Of a stretch of DNA of 64,000 nt, positions 9,374 to 18,137 are shown piece by piece (position 1 is the stretch's first letter; every line of letters begins with the position of its first letter). Source of the stretch: CmP2 sp052084925 (GTDB lineage: Bacteria; Actinomycetota; Actinomycetes; Actinomycetales; Micrococcaceae). The notes under the pieces were generated by a model. That model did not search any database. It saw nothing but the letters and a program-made list of their open reading frames with translations, and was not told the origin of the DNA. The position numbers and the translations under genes are program-made. The DNA is taken from contig JBQDEV010000015.1 in assembly GCA_052084925.1 (NCBI GenBank), forward strand, positions 9,261 through 73,260. The letters run 5' to 3'.

Positions 9374-9851
9374 GCAGCGCCCCCGCCGGTGGGGTGCCCT
9401 CGGCCCGATCGGCCAGGTTCGTCTGCACCGTGGCGATGAGCTCCTCCATCGCGGCCACGGTGGCGTGCACGGTGGCGTCGTCCAGGCCGGTGAGCGAGGA
9501 GCGCACGATCTCCACCCGGCGGGCGCGCAGCGCCAGGGCCAGCTCGACCCCGTCCTCGGTGAGACTGAGCCGCTGGGATCGGGCATCGTCCGGGTCCGTC
9601 TGTCGCCGCAGCAGGCCGCGGGCTTCCAGATCGGCCACCAGGCGCGAGGTGGGTGCCTTGTCGATGCCGAGCCAGACGGCCAGGTCCTTGGAGCGGCTCG
9701 GGCCCTGGCGGCGCAGGTAGAGCAGCATCATCTGCGCGGCCGGTCCAGGGTCGCCGTCCTCCTGATGTGTGCGGAACCCCCAGCGCAGCAGCCGGTGGAA
9801 GCGCGAGAGCGTGGTGAACAGCTCGTCGGCGGTGGATTCGGACACGGACAT
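9366..9851 (-). CDS. MarR-family transcriptional regulator
   Basis: 161 residues with a winged helix: 'KDLAVWLGIDKAPTSRLVADLEARGLLRRQTDPDDARSQRLSLTEDG' from about residue 53 is the classic MarR DNA-binding core with the DxRs wing. It should repress its own operon, including the downstream MFS pump, and release on binding a ligand. ATG 9851 is chosen because GGGGGAG stands just upstream; the frame continues to 9917 but runs through the operator. A palindrome at 9902-9920 is its probable site. Confidence 0.92.
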   Translation of the reverse strand: MSVSESTADELFTTLSRFHRLLRWGFRTHQEDGDPGPAAQMMLLYLRRQGPSRSKDLAVWLGIDKAPTSRLVADLEARGLLRRQTDPDDARSQRLSLTEDGVELALALRARRVEIVRSSLTGLDDATVHATVAAMEELIATVQTNLADRAEGTPPAGALHG

Positions 9852-9901
9852 GGTCGGTCTCCCCCTGCGGGTGGTCTCAGCGGCACGCATTGTCGGCAGT
9901 T

Positions 9902-9920
9902 TGGTTGCTCTTAGCAACTA
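9902..9920. promoter_or_regulatory. Probable MarR operator
   Basis: GTTGCT-CTT-AGCAAC at 9904-9918, extended by T/A at 9902/9920. It lies between the MarR gene and the divergent gene at 9985, 51 bp upstream of the MarR start. TTGC/GCAA half-sites are typical of MarR-family operators. Binding is inferred. Confidence 0.6.
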
Positions 9921-9971
9921 ACTCTAGGGGGTGGACCCGTCGGTGGCAAGAGCCCGGACGAAGCCGATGAG

Positions 9972-9985
9972 TAGACTGGGCGATG
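9972..9985 (+). promoter_or_regulatory. -10 box of leaderless transcript
   Basis: TAGACT at 9972-9977, then 7 bases to the GTG at 9985. This decides the start of the following gene. Confidence 0.5.
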
Positions 9986-10959
9986 TGACCGACGACGCCG
10001 CATCCCCCGACATCCGCGCCACCGCGTTGATGGGCCTGGCACGCGAGGCCGCACGCAGCGCCGCCCCGGCACTGCTCGAGGCGTTCCGCGCTCCGCAGGA
10101 CCACCTCGGCGTCACCACGAAGTCCAACGACCACGACGTCGTCACGCTCCTGGATCGCGCCACCGAAGACCTCCTCGTCGCCCGGCTCACCGAGGCACTG
10201 CCCGGCTCCCGGGTCCTCGGCGAAGAAGGAGGGGTGCGCGGCGGGAAGCCCGCGGATGCCGACACGGCAGCCGACGGTGGAGCCGACCGCGCGGTCGACG
10301 TCGAATGGATCATCGACCCGATTGACGGCACCTCGAATTTCGTGCACGGCTTCGTCCCGTTCTCGATCTCCATCGCGGCGGCAGTGCACGGCACGGTGCG
10401 CGCCGGCGTGGTGCTGGATCCGGTGAACGGGCTGGAATTCTCGGCCGACGACGACGGCGCCTACCTCAATGGTGCCCCGCTGACCCCGCGGCCCGCCCCG
10501 GACAGCGAGCGCCGGTACAATCTGGTCACTTCCTTCCCCTCGGCGGAGAATCTCGCGCATCAGCCCGCCCGCTGCCTCGAGCTGTTCGGGCGGCTGGTGC
10601 AGGACTACGCCACGCTGCGCCGCACCGTCTCGGGTGCCATGGAGCTCTGCTACACCGCCGCCGGCTGGTCCGACGTCACCCTGGCGCTGGCCACCCATCC
10701 GTGGGACATCGCCGCCGGGCAGCTCATTCTGACCCGCGCCGGCGGCACCGTGCACGGGCGCGGATACCCCGCCGAGGTGGCCGGCCGTCTCGCACCGCAT
10801 CTGGCCCCGCATCTGCTGGGTGTCGCCCCCGGACGCACGACAGCAGCCGCGCTCGAGCAGTTCGAGCAGATCGTGGCCGCCGTCGAGCCCGCACCTGAAC
10901 CCGCATCCTCAACCAGCCGCGCACTCGCGGACCTCACCCCGATCACGGAGGCACCATGA
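9985..10959 (+). CDS. Inositol monophosphatase-family phosphatase
   Basis: 324 residues from the GTG at 9985 (an ATG at 9967 is the alternative but overlaps the -10 box). Metal-binding motifs of the family are complete: 'VLGEEGG' (GEE), 'WIIDPIDGTSNFVHG' (DPIDGT) and 'THPWDIAAGQLILTRAGG' (WDxAAG). The family includes inositol-1-phosphatase, histidinol-phosphatase HisN and CysQ; which one this is cannot be told. It is divergent from marR and overlaps the following FMN-binding gene by 4 bp. Confidence 0.88.
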   Translation: MTDDAASPDIRATALMGLAREAARSAAPALLEAFRAPQDHLGVTTKSNDHDVVTLLDRATEDLLVARLTEALPGSRVLGEEGGVRGGKPADADTAADGGADRAVDVEWIIDPIDGTSNFVHGFVPFSISIAAAVHGTVRAGVVLDPVNGLEFSADDDGAYLNGAPLTPRPAPDSERRYNLVTSFPSAENLAHQPARCLELFGRLVQDYATLRRTVSGAMELCYTAAGWSDVTLALATHPWDIAAGQLILTRAGGTVHGRGYPAEVAGRLAPHLAPHLLGVAPGRTTAAALEQFEQIVAAVEPAPEPASSTSRALADLTPITEAP

Positions 10960-11399
10960 ACCTGATGTTTGACCACCCCGACGACGAGCCCGTGCTGATC
11001 CTCGACGACGAGCGCTCCTGGAAGCTGCTCACCCACACCCGGCACGCCCGGGTGGCGTTCCAGGGCGAGGAGCGCCTGGAGATCTTCCCGGTGAATATCC
11101 TCGCCGAGGCGCCCGTGGTCTATTTCCGCACCGCCCCCGGCTCCAAGCTCACCGCTGCGGAGCACAGCACCGGCATCGCGCTGGAGGCCGACGGCATGCT
11201 GCCCGACCAGGGCTGGTCGGTGGTGGCGCGCGGCCTGGCGCGGGTGCTCACCGACGACGACGAGATCCGCCGGGTTCGTCGCCTCGGGCTCACCCCCTGG
11301 GTCCCCACTTACAAGGACTACATTGTGGCCGTGGAGGTCACCGAGATCAGCGGGCGCCACTTCCAGTTCGGCCCGCACCCCGAGCGCGAAGACGGTTAG
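10956..11399 (+). CDS. Pyridoxamine 5'-phosphate oxidase-like flavin-binding protein
   Basis: 147 residues, split-barrel fold typical of actinobacterial PPOX-family proteins: 'LLTHTRHARVAFQGEERLEIFPVNILAE', then 'GWSVVARGLARVLTDDDEIRR' and a C-terminal strand ending 'ISGRHFQFG'. Members bind FMN, F420 or haem; the N-terminal 'R.ARVAF' is common to the FMN/F420 oxidase-like group. Overlaps the upstream phosphatase by 4 bp. Substrate unknown. Confidence 0.8.
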   Translation: MNLMFDHPDDEPVLILDDERSWKLLTHTRHARVAFQGEERLEIFPVNILAEAPVVYFRTAPGSKLTAAEHSTGIALEADGMLPDQGWSVVARGLARVLTDDDEIRRVRRLGLTPWVPTYKDYIVAVEVTEISGRHFQFGPHPEREDG

Positions 11400-11402
11400 T
11401 CT

Positions 11403-11735
11403 TCACAGCACCCAGACGGCCCCCAGTGCGCTCAGCGCCAGCACGATCACCAAGGTGGTCATCCACAGCACGGCCCAGACATCGGCGCGCACTCGTTCTG
11501 AGGTGATGCCGTGCGATTGCGTGGTGTACCGGGCCCGCTGCGAGAAATGAATGCCGCCAGCGGCCGCCGCGCACAACAGGGCCGGGGCGAACGTGATCAG
11601 GCCCTGCTCGGGGTACCAGCGCAGGAAGAACAGTGCGGTCACGCACAGCGCCATCAGGGTCCGCGACCAGCTCATCACGGTGCGCTCCGGTTGTAGCCCC
11701 GGATCCGCGTGCCGCGAGTGCGCCGTCGTCGTCAC
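11403..11735 (-). CDS. DUF202-family small membrane protein
   Basis: 110 residues from a GTG at 11735 that overlaps the stop of the upstream DUF202 gene (GTGTGA). 'QPERTVMSWSRTLMALC' is the DUF202 signature (ERT..W.RT), followed by three hydrophobic segments. The family (YidH-like) is membrane-embedded and of unknown function; two different paralogues in tandem are common in actinobacteria. Confidence 0.8.
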   Translation of the reverse strand: MTTTAHSRHADPGLQPERTVMSWSRTLMALCVTALFFLRWYPEQGLITFAPALLCAAAAGGIHFSQRARYTTQSHGITSERVRADVWAVLWMTTLVIVLALSALGAVWVL

Positions 11736-12118
11736 ACCATCACCATGATGAACACGACGGCGGCTGCCATCGCGGTGCCCAGGGCGAGCAGCGGGGCCAG
11801 CACCGGCAGCGGTAGCGCCCGCCCGCGGCGCATGGCCCGCTCCACGCGGATCCAACGGAACACCGCACTGAAGGCGATTACCGCGGCTAGCACCAGCAGG
11901 ATCGAGCCCAGCACCCGGCGCGTCATCTCATCGAAGAGTGCCCCGGTGAAGGCCTCCACGGCGACGCCTCCGGCCAGCAGCGCCAGCGAGGTGCGGATCC
12001 AGGCGAGGAAGGTCCGCTCGTTGGCCAGGGTGAAGCGCGGGTCGGGTTCATCTCCCCCGGCCAGCAGCCGCTGCGCCACGGTGGACCGTGGCGGGGGCGT
12101 ATCAGAGGACGTACTCAT
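11732..12118 (-). CDS. DUF202-family (YidH-like) membrane protein
   Basis: 128 residues with 'DPRFTLANERTFLAWIRTSL' (about residues 26-45), the hallmark of YidH/DUF202 proteins, and three transmembrane segments. First gene of a tandem DUF202 pair. Function unknown for the whole family. Confidence 0.88.
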   Translation of the reverse strand: MSTSSDTPPPRSTVAQRLLAGGDEPDPRFTLANERTFLAWIRTSLALLAGGVAVEAFTGALFDEMTRRVLGSILLVLAAVIAFSAVFRWIRVERAMRRGRALPLPVLAPLLALGTAMAAAVVFIMVMV

Positions 12119-12248
12119 GGCATCAGCCTACTCGTATCTCAGCATCCGAATCCCGACTGGGTCCCACGGCCGCGCGCGAGTAAACTCCGAGGTTGGCGGG
12201 GCCGGTTCCCCGTCGCCGTCTCCGATCGCTCCGACGTCAGTGAGGACC

Positions 12249-13382
12249 ATGTCCACCCCCGATTCTTCCGCCGCCACCCCCGCTGCCCGTCAGCCGAGCC
12301 CGGAGCAGATCAAGCGCTGGCGGCGTTACCTCTCCGACGAGATCGTGGAGGGCCAGATCTACCGCGACATCGCCGCCCGCAAGTCCGGCCCCGACCGGGA
12401 GATCCTGCTGGGGCTGGCCGAGGCCGAGAAGCGGCACGAGAATCATTGGCGCACCCTGCTGGGCTCCCACGCCGAGCATCCGCCACGGCCCTCCCTGCGC
12501 AGGGTCCTGCTGCGCTGGCTGGCACGGCTCTTCGGCTCCGTGTTCGTGCTGGCACTCATCCAGCGCGCCGAATCCGATTCCCCCTACACCCGGGATAAGG
12601 ACGCCCCCGAGGGCATGGCCGCCGATGAGGCCATCCACGAGGAGGTGGTGCGCGGGCTGGCTGCCCGCGGACGCGAACAACTGGCCGGCAACTTCCGTGC
12701 CGCCGTCTTCGGGGCCAACGATGGGCTCGTCTCCAACCTGGCCCTGGTGATGGGCATCGGCGCGACCAGCGTCTCCACCGAAGTGGTGCTCTTCACCGGA
12801 CTGGCCGGGCTGCTGGCCGGGGCGCTGTCGATGGGTGCTGGCGAATTCGTCTCCGTGCGCTCCCAGCGCGAGCTGCTGGAGGCCTCCGCTCCCACCCAGA
12901 TCACCCTCGACGCCGCCAGTCATCTGGATTTGGACCAGAACGAGTTGGAGCTGGTCTACCGGGCGCGCGGCATGAACGAGGCGGAGGCCCACCACCGTGC
13001 CCAGGAGCGACTCGGCTACTTCACCTGCGACTGCAACCCCAGCTACTCGGCCCGCCCCGACGGCTCCCAGGGACCGGTGGACCACTCGGACGAACACGCC
13101 GAGATCGGCAACGCCTGGGGTGCGGCCGCCTCCAGCTTCTGCTTCTTCGCCTCCGGAGCCATCATCCCGGTGCTGCCCTTCCTGCTCGGCGCCACCGGCA
13201 TCACCGCCCTGCTGTGGGCGATGGCTTTGGTTTCCGTCGCACTGCTCGGAACCGGCGGTGTCGTCGGCCTGCTCTCGGGGGCGTCCCCGCTCAAGCGAGC
13301 CCTGCGGCAGCTGCTCATCGGCCTCGGCGCCGCCATCGCCACCTATCTGCTGGGGCTGCTCTTCGACGTCTCCATCGCCTAG
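12249..13382 (+). CDS. VIT1/CCC1-family membrane transporter with rubrerythrin-like N-terminus
   Basis: 377 residues. The N-terminal 150 residues are charged and helical ('LSDEIVEGQIYRDIAARKSG.....LLGLAEAEKRHENHW'), resembling a ferritin-like di-iron domain with E/H residues. The rest is a CCC1/VIT1 transporter: 'FRAAVFGANDGLVSNLALVMGI' starts TM1, then 'GLLAGALSMGAGEFVSVRSQREL' and three C-terminal segments. The family moves Fe2+/Mn2+. An inserted loop with 'CDCNPSY' is unusual. ATG 12249 follows GAGGA; upstream frame is opposite DUF202. Confidence 0.88.
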   Translation: MSTPDSSAATPAARQPSPEQIKRWRRYLSDEIVEGQIYRDIAARKSGPDREILLGLAEAEKRHENHWRTLLGSHAEHPPRPSLRRVLLRWLARLFGSVFVLALIQRAESDSPYTRDKDAPEGMAADEAIHEEVVRGLAARGREQLAGNFRAAVFGANDGLVSNLALVMGIGATSVSTEVVLFTGLAGLLAGALSMGAGEFVSVRSQRELLEASAPTQITLDAASHLDLDQNELELVYRARGMNEAEAHHRAQERLGYFTCDCNPSYSARPDGSQGPVDHSDEHAEIGNAWGAAASSFCFFASGAIIPVLPFLLGATGITALLWAMALVSVALLGTGGVVGLLSGASPLKRALRQLLIGLGAAIATYLLGLLFDVSIA

Positions 13383-13460
13383 GGAACCTGACCTACTCCC
13401 CCTGTTTTCCCCCCTGTTCATCTTGTGTCCTAATGTTCCCTCGCTGGTTTTGCACCCCGT

Positions 13461-13474
13461 TAGAGTGGATCGCA
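13461..13474 (+). promoter_or_regulatory. -10 box of leaderless transcript
   Basis: TAGAGT at 13461-13466, 7 bases before the ATG at 13474; TTTTGC lies roughly 17 bases upstream as a possible -35. Confidence 0.5.
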
Positions 13475-14508
13475 TGACCATGATGATCACCGACCTGACT
13501 TCGCCGCGCCTGCTCGCCGGACGCCCGGTGCGCCCCATCGGCCTGGGCTGCATGAACCTCAACCACGGATACACCCGTTTTCTCGACGACGCCGCCGCCG
13601 TCGACCTGCTGGTACGGGCCGTCACGGAGGCCGGGGTCGACCACCTCGATACCGCGACCCTGTACGGGGGCGGGCGCAATGAGGAACTCGTCGGTCGGGC
13701 AGTGGCCACCACCACCTCGCAGGGTCGGCTCCGGGACCGGGTGCTGCTGGCCTCAAAGTGCGGGCTGACGAAAACCGGGGATCGGCGCATCGATGGCCGT
13801 CCGGAGACGCTGCGCGCCCAGGTCGACGCCTCACTACAACGGTTACAGACCGACCACATCGACTTGTACTACCTGCACCGCCTGGACCCACAGGTTCCGG
13901 TGGAGGAATCGGCCGGGGCGCTGGCCGAGATGATCCAGCAGGGCAAAATCGGCGCCTACGGGCTCTCCGAGGTGTCCGCCTCGACGCTGCGCCGGGCCCA
14001 GGAGGTGCATCCGGTCGCCGCCGTGCAGAACGAGTACTCGCTGTGGACGCGCAACCCGGAGTGGGGCTTGCTCGAGGCTTGCCGCGAAACCGGCACCGTG
14101 CTGGTGGCCTTCTCTCCGGTTGCTCGCGGTTTCCTGTCCGATGCACCCCCGCGGATCGAGGATTTCGCGCACACCGATGTGCGCCGCACCATGCCCCGGT
14201 TCTCGGAGGAGAACTATCCGCAGAACCTGCGCCTGCTCGAGTCCCTGACCGAGCAGGCCCGCCAGCACGGGACCTCCGTGGCCGCGCTCTCCCTGGCCTG
14301 GGTGCTCGCCCAGGGCGAGAACGTCGTCGCCATCCCGGGCACCACGAGCTGGGAGCACCTGCTCGAGGATCAGTCGGCGGAGCAGCTGAGCCTGAACCCG
14401 GTGGAGGTGCGGCGTCTGGGCGATATCGTGAACCACTCCACGGTCCACGGGCACCGCTACGCCGAGAAGGCCCGGTCCACCATCGACACCGAGGACGCTC
14501 CGGCGTGA
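13474..14508 (+). CDS. Aldo/keto reductase
   Basis: 344 residues. TIM-barrel AKR signatures are present: 'DHLDTATLYGGGRNEELVGRAV' (catalytic Asp and Tyr, about residues 53-74), 'LASKCGLT' (catalytic Lys), 'YYLHRLDPQVPVEESAGAL' (catalytic His) and 'KIGAYGLSEVSASTL'. NADPH-dependent carbonyl reduction in the cytosol; substrate unknown. The stop overlaps the GTG of the next gene by 3 bases plus 1 (GTGA). Confidence 0.92.
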   Translation: MTMMITDLTSPRLLAGRPVRPIGLGCMNLNHGYTRFLDDAAAVDLLVRAVTEAGVDHLDTATLYGGGRNEELVGRAVATTTSQGRLRDRVLLASKCGLTKTGDRRIDGRPETLRAQVDASLQRLQTDHIDLYYLHRLDPQVPVEESAGALAEMIQQGKIGAYGLSEVSASTLRRAQEVHPVAAVQNEYSLWTRNPEWGLLEACRETGTVLVAFSPVARGFLSDAPPRIEDFAHTDVRRTMPRFSEENYPQNLRLLESLTEQARQHGTSVAALSLAWVLAQGENVVAIPGTTSWEHLLEDQSAEQLSLNPVEVRRLGDIVNHSTVHGHRYAEKARSTIDTEDAPA

Positions 14509-15278
14509 GCCTGAACGACGCCGTGCGCTCGGCGCCCGCACATCCGGATCACGAAGATCCCTGGGCGCTGCAGTTGGTGGTCCACCGGGTCAAGGCCGAC
14601 CCGGCACAGCATCGGGACGTGCTGGCCGCCGCCGCCACCGCGGTGGTCCGCCTCCTCGACGACACCCGCACCCACGACGGCGGTCTGTGGGCGTCAGCGG
14701 TGGCGCATTGGCGCGCGGGCTGGATCCGCAAGGTCACCCGCCGGGCCGAGAACAAGCGCTGGGAGGATGTTCAGGCGCTGCCCGGCGTCACCGTTTCCCT
14801 GGACACCGTGCCGCCCGCGGAAGTCCGTGCCATCGTGCCGGGACCGCTGGCTCCCCTGCCGCCGGAGCTGAAGAAGCTGCAGGTGGGCGGCACCGAGTTC
14901 CCGCGCACCGAGGAGTCAGCACCCGCCGAAGATCCCGCGGCGGGACCCACATCAGAACCGAGGCAGACCCACGACGACGCGGTCGTCACCGTGATGATGG
15001 CTCCCGTGCTGGGCCTGTCCACCGGCAAAGCCGCCGCGCAGGCCGGTCATGCCGCTCAGCTGGCCTACGAGCGACTGCGTACGGTCGCAGCCGGGCAGGG
15101 TCCTGAGGCGGAAACCGCGGCCTCGTTGCTGCAGCGCTGGCGAGACCAGGAGTTCCGGGTGCGGGTGCTGGAGGCCGATGAACTGCGCTGGGCGAGTACG
15201 ACCGCCCCGGTCCAGGTCATCGATGCGGGACTGACCGAGGTCAACGGGCCCACCGAAACCGCCCGAGCCCTCTGGTAG
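14505..15278 (+). CDS. Pth2-like aminoacyl-tRNA hydrolase-domain protein
   Basis: 257 residues. The C-terminal half has 'MMAPVLGLSTGKAAAQAGHAAQLAY', the K-A-AQ-.H signature of archaeal/eukaryotic-type peptidyl-tRNA hydrolase Pth2, with a linker of acidic/Pro residues (about 125-150) separating it from an N-terminal domain 'WALQLVVHRVKADPAQHRDVLAAAA' unique to actinobacterial members. GTG start at 14505 overlaps the AKR stop (GTGA), so the pair is one operon. Hydrolase activity is inferred. Confidence 0.75.
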   Translation: MSLNDAVRSAPAHPDHEDPWALQLVVHRVKADPAQHRDVLAAAATAVVRLLDDTRTHDGGLWASAVAHWRAGWIRKVTRRAENKRWEDVQALPGVTVSLDTVPPAEVRAIVPGPLAPLPPELKKLQVGGTEFPRTEESAPAEDPAAGPTSEPRQTHDDAVVTVMMAPVLGLSTGKAAAQAGHAAQLAYERLRTVAAGQGPEAETAASLLQRWRDQEFRVRVLEADELRWASTTAPVQVIDAGLTEVNGPTETARALW

Positions 15279-15314
15279 GTTTACAGATTCAGCCGATGTT
15301 GGGTGGTACTCACC

Positions 15315-15755
15315 ATGCTAGGAAGAATGAAAGTAGCAACGATCGCCGTGTTGGGTTCGTTGATATGCCTCACTGTGGTGGCTTGCGCCCAGGGGAACCA
15401 AACGACCTCCGGTGCCAGTTCATCATCCCAACGTGACTCCGCATCCTCCAACAGTTCAGGGCGTTTCCAGCTCATGGAAACTCAGAGCGATCTCGAGAAT
15501 CTCCGCAGCGTGCAGTGGGACGACTGGGAATTGCACGAAACTGACACCATTCGGTTGTACTTCGTTGCCGAACCCCGGGAATGCTACGCCGTCATGCCAA
15601 CGGTAGAAATGACCCAAGAGAGCGTCATCGTCAACTTGCAGGTCGGAACAATACCCGGTGCAGGGGAATGCACCGCAGACCTCAAGGAATCTGCCGTTGA
15701 CATCACACTTGATCAAGAACTAGGGAGTCGCAGCGTCGTGTCGTCTTCTCGATGA
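15315..15755 (+). CDS. Small predicted lipoprotein, unknown function
   Basis: About 146 residues. An N-terminal hydrophobic stretch ends in the lipobox 'LTVVAC' near residue 24, followed by a Ser/Gln/Thr-rich linker of about 30 residues and a small domain with two cysteines ('RECYAV' and 'GAGECTAD') that could form a disulphide outside the cell. No family recognised. Base composition is clearly less GC-rich than neighbours, which suggests recent acquisition. Start could also be the ATG at 15327; neither has a good ribosome-binding site. Confidence 0.6.
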   Translation: MLGRMKVATIAVLGSLICLTVVACAQGNQTTSGASSSSQRDSASSNSSGRFQLMETQSDLENLRSVQWDDWELHETDTIRLYFVAEPRECYAVMPTVEMTQESVIVNLQVGTIPGAGECTADLKESAVDITLDQELGSRSVVSSSR

Positions 15756-15860
15756 GGAATACTGTCGTCGATCGCGCCCTCCGCTCCTCCAAAAAGTCGA
15801 GTTCTCTCACCGGAGTAGCTTGCGGCGACGATCGTTGTACGGCATGCTGACTTCGCAGAA

Positions 15861-15915
15861 ACGACCGGGCGCCCGGGCCCGGCTCGTGATGAGCCAGTCC
15901 CGGGCGCCCGGTCGT
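15861..15915 (-). terminator. Rho-independent terminator of sucCD
   Basis: A 17-bp perfect stem (ACGACCGGGCGCCCGGG and its complement) enclosing a second small hairpin; on the minus strand it is followed by TTTCTG. It lies 13 bp after the sucD stop. Confidence 0.8.
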
Positions 15916-15927
15916 TGTCGCGGTGGA

Positions 15928-16848
15928 TCAGCCGCGGTTCTGCAGGATCTCGCGCATCAGCTGAGCGGTTTCGGAGGGGGTCTTACCCACCTTCACGCCC
16001 GCGGCCTCGAGAGCTTCCTTCTTGGCCTCCGCGGTGCCTGAGGAGCCGGAGACGATGGCGCCGGCGTGGCCCATGGTCTTGCCCTCGGGAGCGGTGAAGC
16101 CAGCCACGTAGCCGACGACCGGCTTGGTGACGTTGGCCTTGATGAAGTCCGCGGCACGCTCCTCGGCGTCGCCACCGATCTCGCCGATCATCACGATGGC
16201 TTCGGTCTCCGGGTCCGCCTCGAACGCAGCCAGGGCGTCGATGTGGGTGGTACCGATGACCGGGTCGCCGCCGATGCCGATGGCGGTGGAGAAGCCGAAG
16301 TCACGCAGCTCGTACATCATCTGGTAGGTCAAGGTCCCCGACTTGGACACCAGGCCGATGGGGCCGGATCCGGTGATGTTCGCCGGGGTGATGCCTGCCA
16401 GGGCCTGACCCGGAGTGATCACGCCGGGGCAGTTCGGGCCGATGATGCGGGTGGTGGGCTTGCCCTCGGCGTCGGTCTTGGACTCGGCCAGAGCGTAGAA
16501 CTCAGCCGAATCCTGGACCGGGATGCCTTCGGTGATGACGACGAGCAGCGGAATCTCTGCCTCGATCGCCTCCACGGCGGCGTCCTTGGCGAACTTCGGA
16601 GGCACGAAGGCCACCGACACGTCCGCGCCGGTCTTCTCCATGGCCTCGGCCACGGAACCGAAGACGGGCAGGTCAACCTCGTAGCCCTCGGAGTGGGTGT
16701 GGGTCACGGTGGTGCCCGCCTTGCGAGCGTTCACGCCGCCCACAATGTTGGTCCCGGCCTTGAGCATCAGGGCGGTGTGCTTGGTGCCTTCGCCGCCGGT
16801 GATGCCCTGGACGATGACCTTGGAATCCTTGTTCAGGTAGATAGACAT
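15928..16848 (-). CDS. sucD: Succinyl-CoA ligase, alpha subunit
   Basis: 306 residues, usual length. N-terminal CoA-binding Rossmann domain 'VIVQGITGGEGTKHTALMLKAG', then 'IIGPNCPGVITPGQA' and the phosphohistidine loop region ending 'GHAGAIVSG' (His is the phosphorylated residue, about 250). It couples succinyl-CoA cleavage to NTP formation in the TCA cycle as a partner of SucC. It starts 25 bp after sucC and shares its promoter and terminator. Confidence 0.97.
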   Translation of the reverse strand: MSIYLNKDSKVIVQGITGGEGTKHTALMLKAGTNIVGGVNARKAGTTVTHTHSEGYEVDLPVFGSVAEAMEKTGADVSVAFVPPKFAKDAAVEAIEAEIPLLVVITEGIPVQDSAEFYALAESKTDAEGKPTTRIIGPNCPGVITPGQALAGITPANITGSGPIGLVSKSGTLTYQMMYELRDFGFSTAIGIGGDPVIGTTHIDALAAFEADPETEAIVMIGEIGGDAEERAADFIKANVTKPVVGYVAGFTAPEGKTMGHAGAIVSGSSGTAEAKKEALEAAGVKVGKTPSETAQLMREILQNRG

Positions 16849-16872
16849 GGGGTGTGGTCCGTCCTTACGTGC

Positions 16873-18036
16873 TTACTTGTTGGCCAGCTCGGCGGCCTTG
16901 TCGGCGCCTTCGTCCATCGTGGTGGCCAGGGTGACGAGCGGGTGGTTGGCGTCGGCCAGGATCTGGCGGCCTTCCTCCACGTTGTTGCCGTCCAGGCGGA
17001 CGACGAGCGGCTTGGTGGCGGAATCGCCGAGGATCTCCAGCGCCTTGACGATGCCGTTAGCCACGGCGTCGCAGGAGGTGATGCCGCCGAAGACGTTGAC
17101 GAACACGGACTTGACCTGCTCGTCGCCGAGGATGACGTCGAGGCCGTTGGCCATGACCTCAGCCGAGGCACCGCCGCCGATGTCCAGGAAGTTGGCGGGC
17201 TTCACGTTGCCGTGGTTCTCGCCGGCGTAGGCGACGACGTCGAGGGTCGACATCACCAGGCCTGCGCCGTTACCGATGATGCCCACCTGGCCGTCGAGCT
17301 TGACGTAGTTGAGGTCGCTCTCCTTGGCCTTGGCCTCCAGCGGATCCTCGGTGCGCTTATCAACCAGGGCGCCGTGGCCTTCCTGGCGGAATTCGGCGTT
17401 CTCGTCGAGGGATACCTTGCCGTCGAGGGCGAGGATCTGACCGTCGCCGGTCTTCACCAACGGGTTCACCTCGACCAGGGTGGCGTCTTCGCCGTCGAAC
17501 ACGTCCCAGAGCTTGACGATGACGTCGGCCACCGGGCCGCGCAGTTCCTCGGGGAAGTTCGCCTCGGCCACGATCTTCGCGGCGGTGTCGGCGTCGATGC
17601 CAGTCAGGGCGGAGACGGGAACCTTGGCCAGGGCCTCAGGACGCTCCACTGCGAGCTGTTCGATCTCCATGCCGCCTTCCACCGAGCACATGGCCAGGTA
17701 GGTGCGGTTGGCGCGATCCAGGAGCACGGAGAAGTAGTATTCCTCCGCGATGTCGGCACCCTGGGCGATCATCACCTGGTGCACGGTGTGCCCCTTGATG
17801 TCCATGCCGAGGATGGCCTTCGCGTGCTCGTAGGCTTCGTCGGCGGTCTTCGCGACCTTGACGCCACCGGCCTTGCCGCGACCGCCGACTTTGACCTGAG
17901 CCTTCACGACGGTGACTCCGCCGATCTTCTCGGCCGCAGCCTTGGCTTCTTCCGGGGTTTGCGCCACGATGCCGGCCAGCACGGGTACACCGTGTGCCTC
18001 GAACATATCGCGTGCCTGGTACTCATACAGGTCCAC
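16873..18036 (-). CDS. sucC: Succinyl-CoA ligase, beta subunit
   Basis: 387 residues beginning 'MDLYEYQARDMF' at a GTG (18036) with AGAAGGAC upstream. ATP-grasp domain features: 'VVKAQVKVGGRGKAGGVK' (about residues 43-60) and C-terminal ligase domain with 'NIFGGITSCD'-like 'NVFGGITSCDAVANGI'. First gene of the sucCD operon. A TATAGT -10 box sits at 18060-18065. The long open frame on the other strand across both genes is a shadow. Confidence 0.97.
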   Translation of the reverse strand: MDLYEYQARDMFEAHGVPVLAGIVAQTPEEAKAAAEKIGGVTVVKAQVKVGGRGKAGGVKVAKTADEAYEHAKAILGMDIKGHTVHQVMIAQGADIAEEYYFSVLLDRANRTYLAMCSVEGGMEIEQLAVERPEALAKVPVSALTGIDADTAAKIVAEANFPEELRGPVADVIVKLWDVFDGEDATLVEVNPLVKTGDGQILALDGKVSLDENAEFRQEGHGALVDKRTEDPLEAKAKESDLNYVKLDGQVGIIGNGAGLVMSTLDVVAYAGENHGNVKPANFLDIGGGASAEVMANGLDVILGDEQVKSVFVNVFGGITSCDAVANGIVKALEILGDSATKPLVVRLDGNNVEEGRQILADANHPLVTLATTMDEGADKAAELANK

Positions 18037-18059
18037 GGGAATTAAGTCCTTCTGCCTTG

Positions 18060-18065
18060 ACTATA
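18060..18065 (-). promoter_or_regulatory. -10 box of sucCD
   Basis: TATAGT on the minus strand, about 25 bases upstream of the GTG start of sucC. No convincing -35 seen. Confidence 0.4.
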
Positions 18066-18118
18066 GGGATGATGAGCGCTGGTTCGGGGAACGCCCCGAA
18101 TCATGCGCGCTCAAGAAG

Positions 18119-18137
18119 GATCCGGACACGCCGGATC
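18119..18137 (-). terminator. Possible terminator after pcrA
   Basis: Perfect 7-bp inverted repeat GATCCGG-N5-CCGGATC; on the minus strand it is followed by CTTCTTG. It lies 67 bp past the pcrA stop. Confidence 0.45.

Noticed and set aside
12237..13859. 540-codon minus-strand frame
   Set aside because: Antisense to the VIT1/CCC1 gene and its flank; Gln/Gly-rich shadow.
16066..18045. 659-codon open frame on the plus strand
   Set aside because: It lies exactly opposite sucD and sucC, whose products are unmistakable; the product is a Gly/His/Asp-rich shadow typical of high-GC antisense frames.
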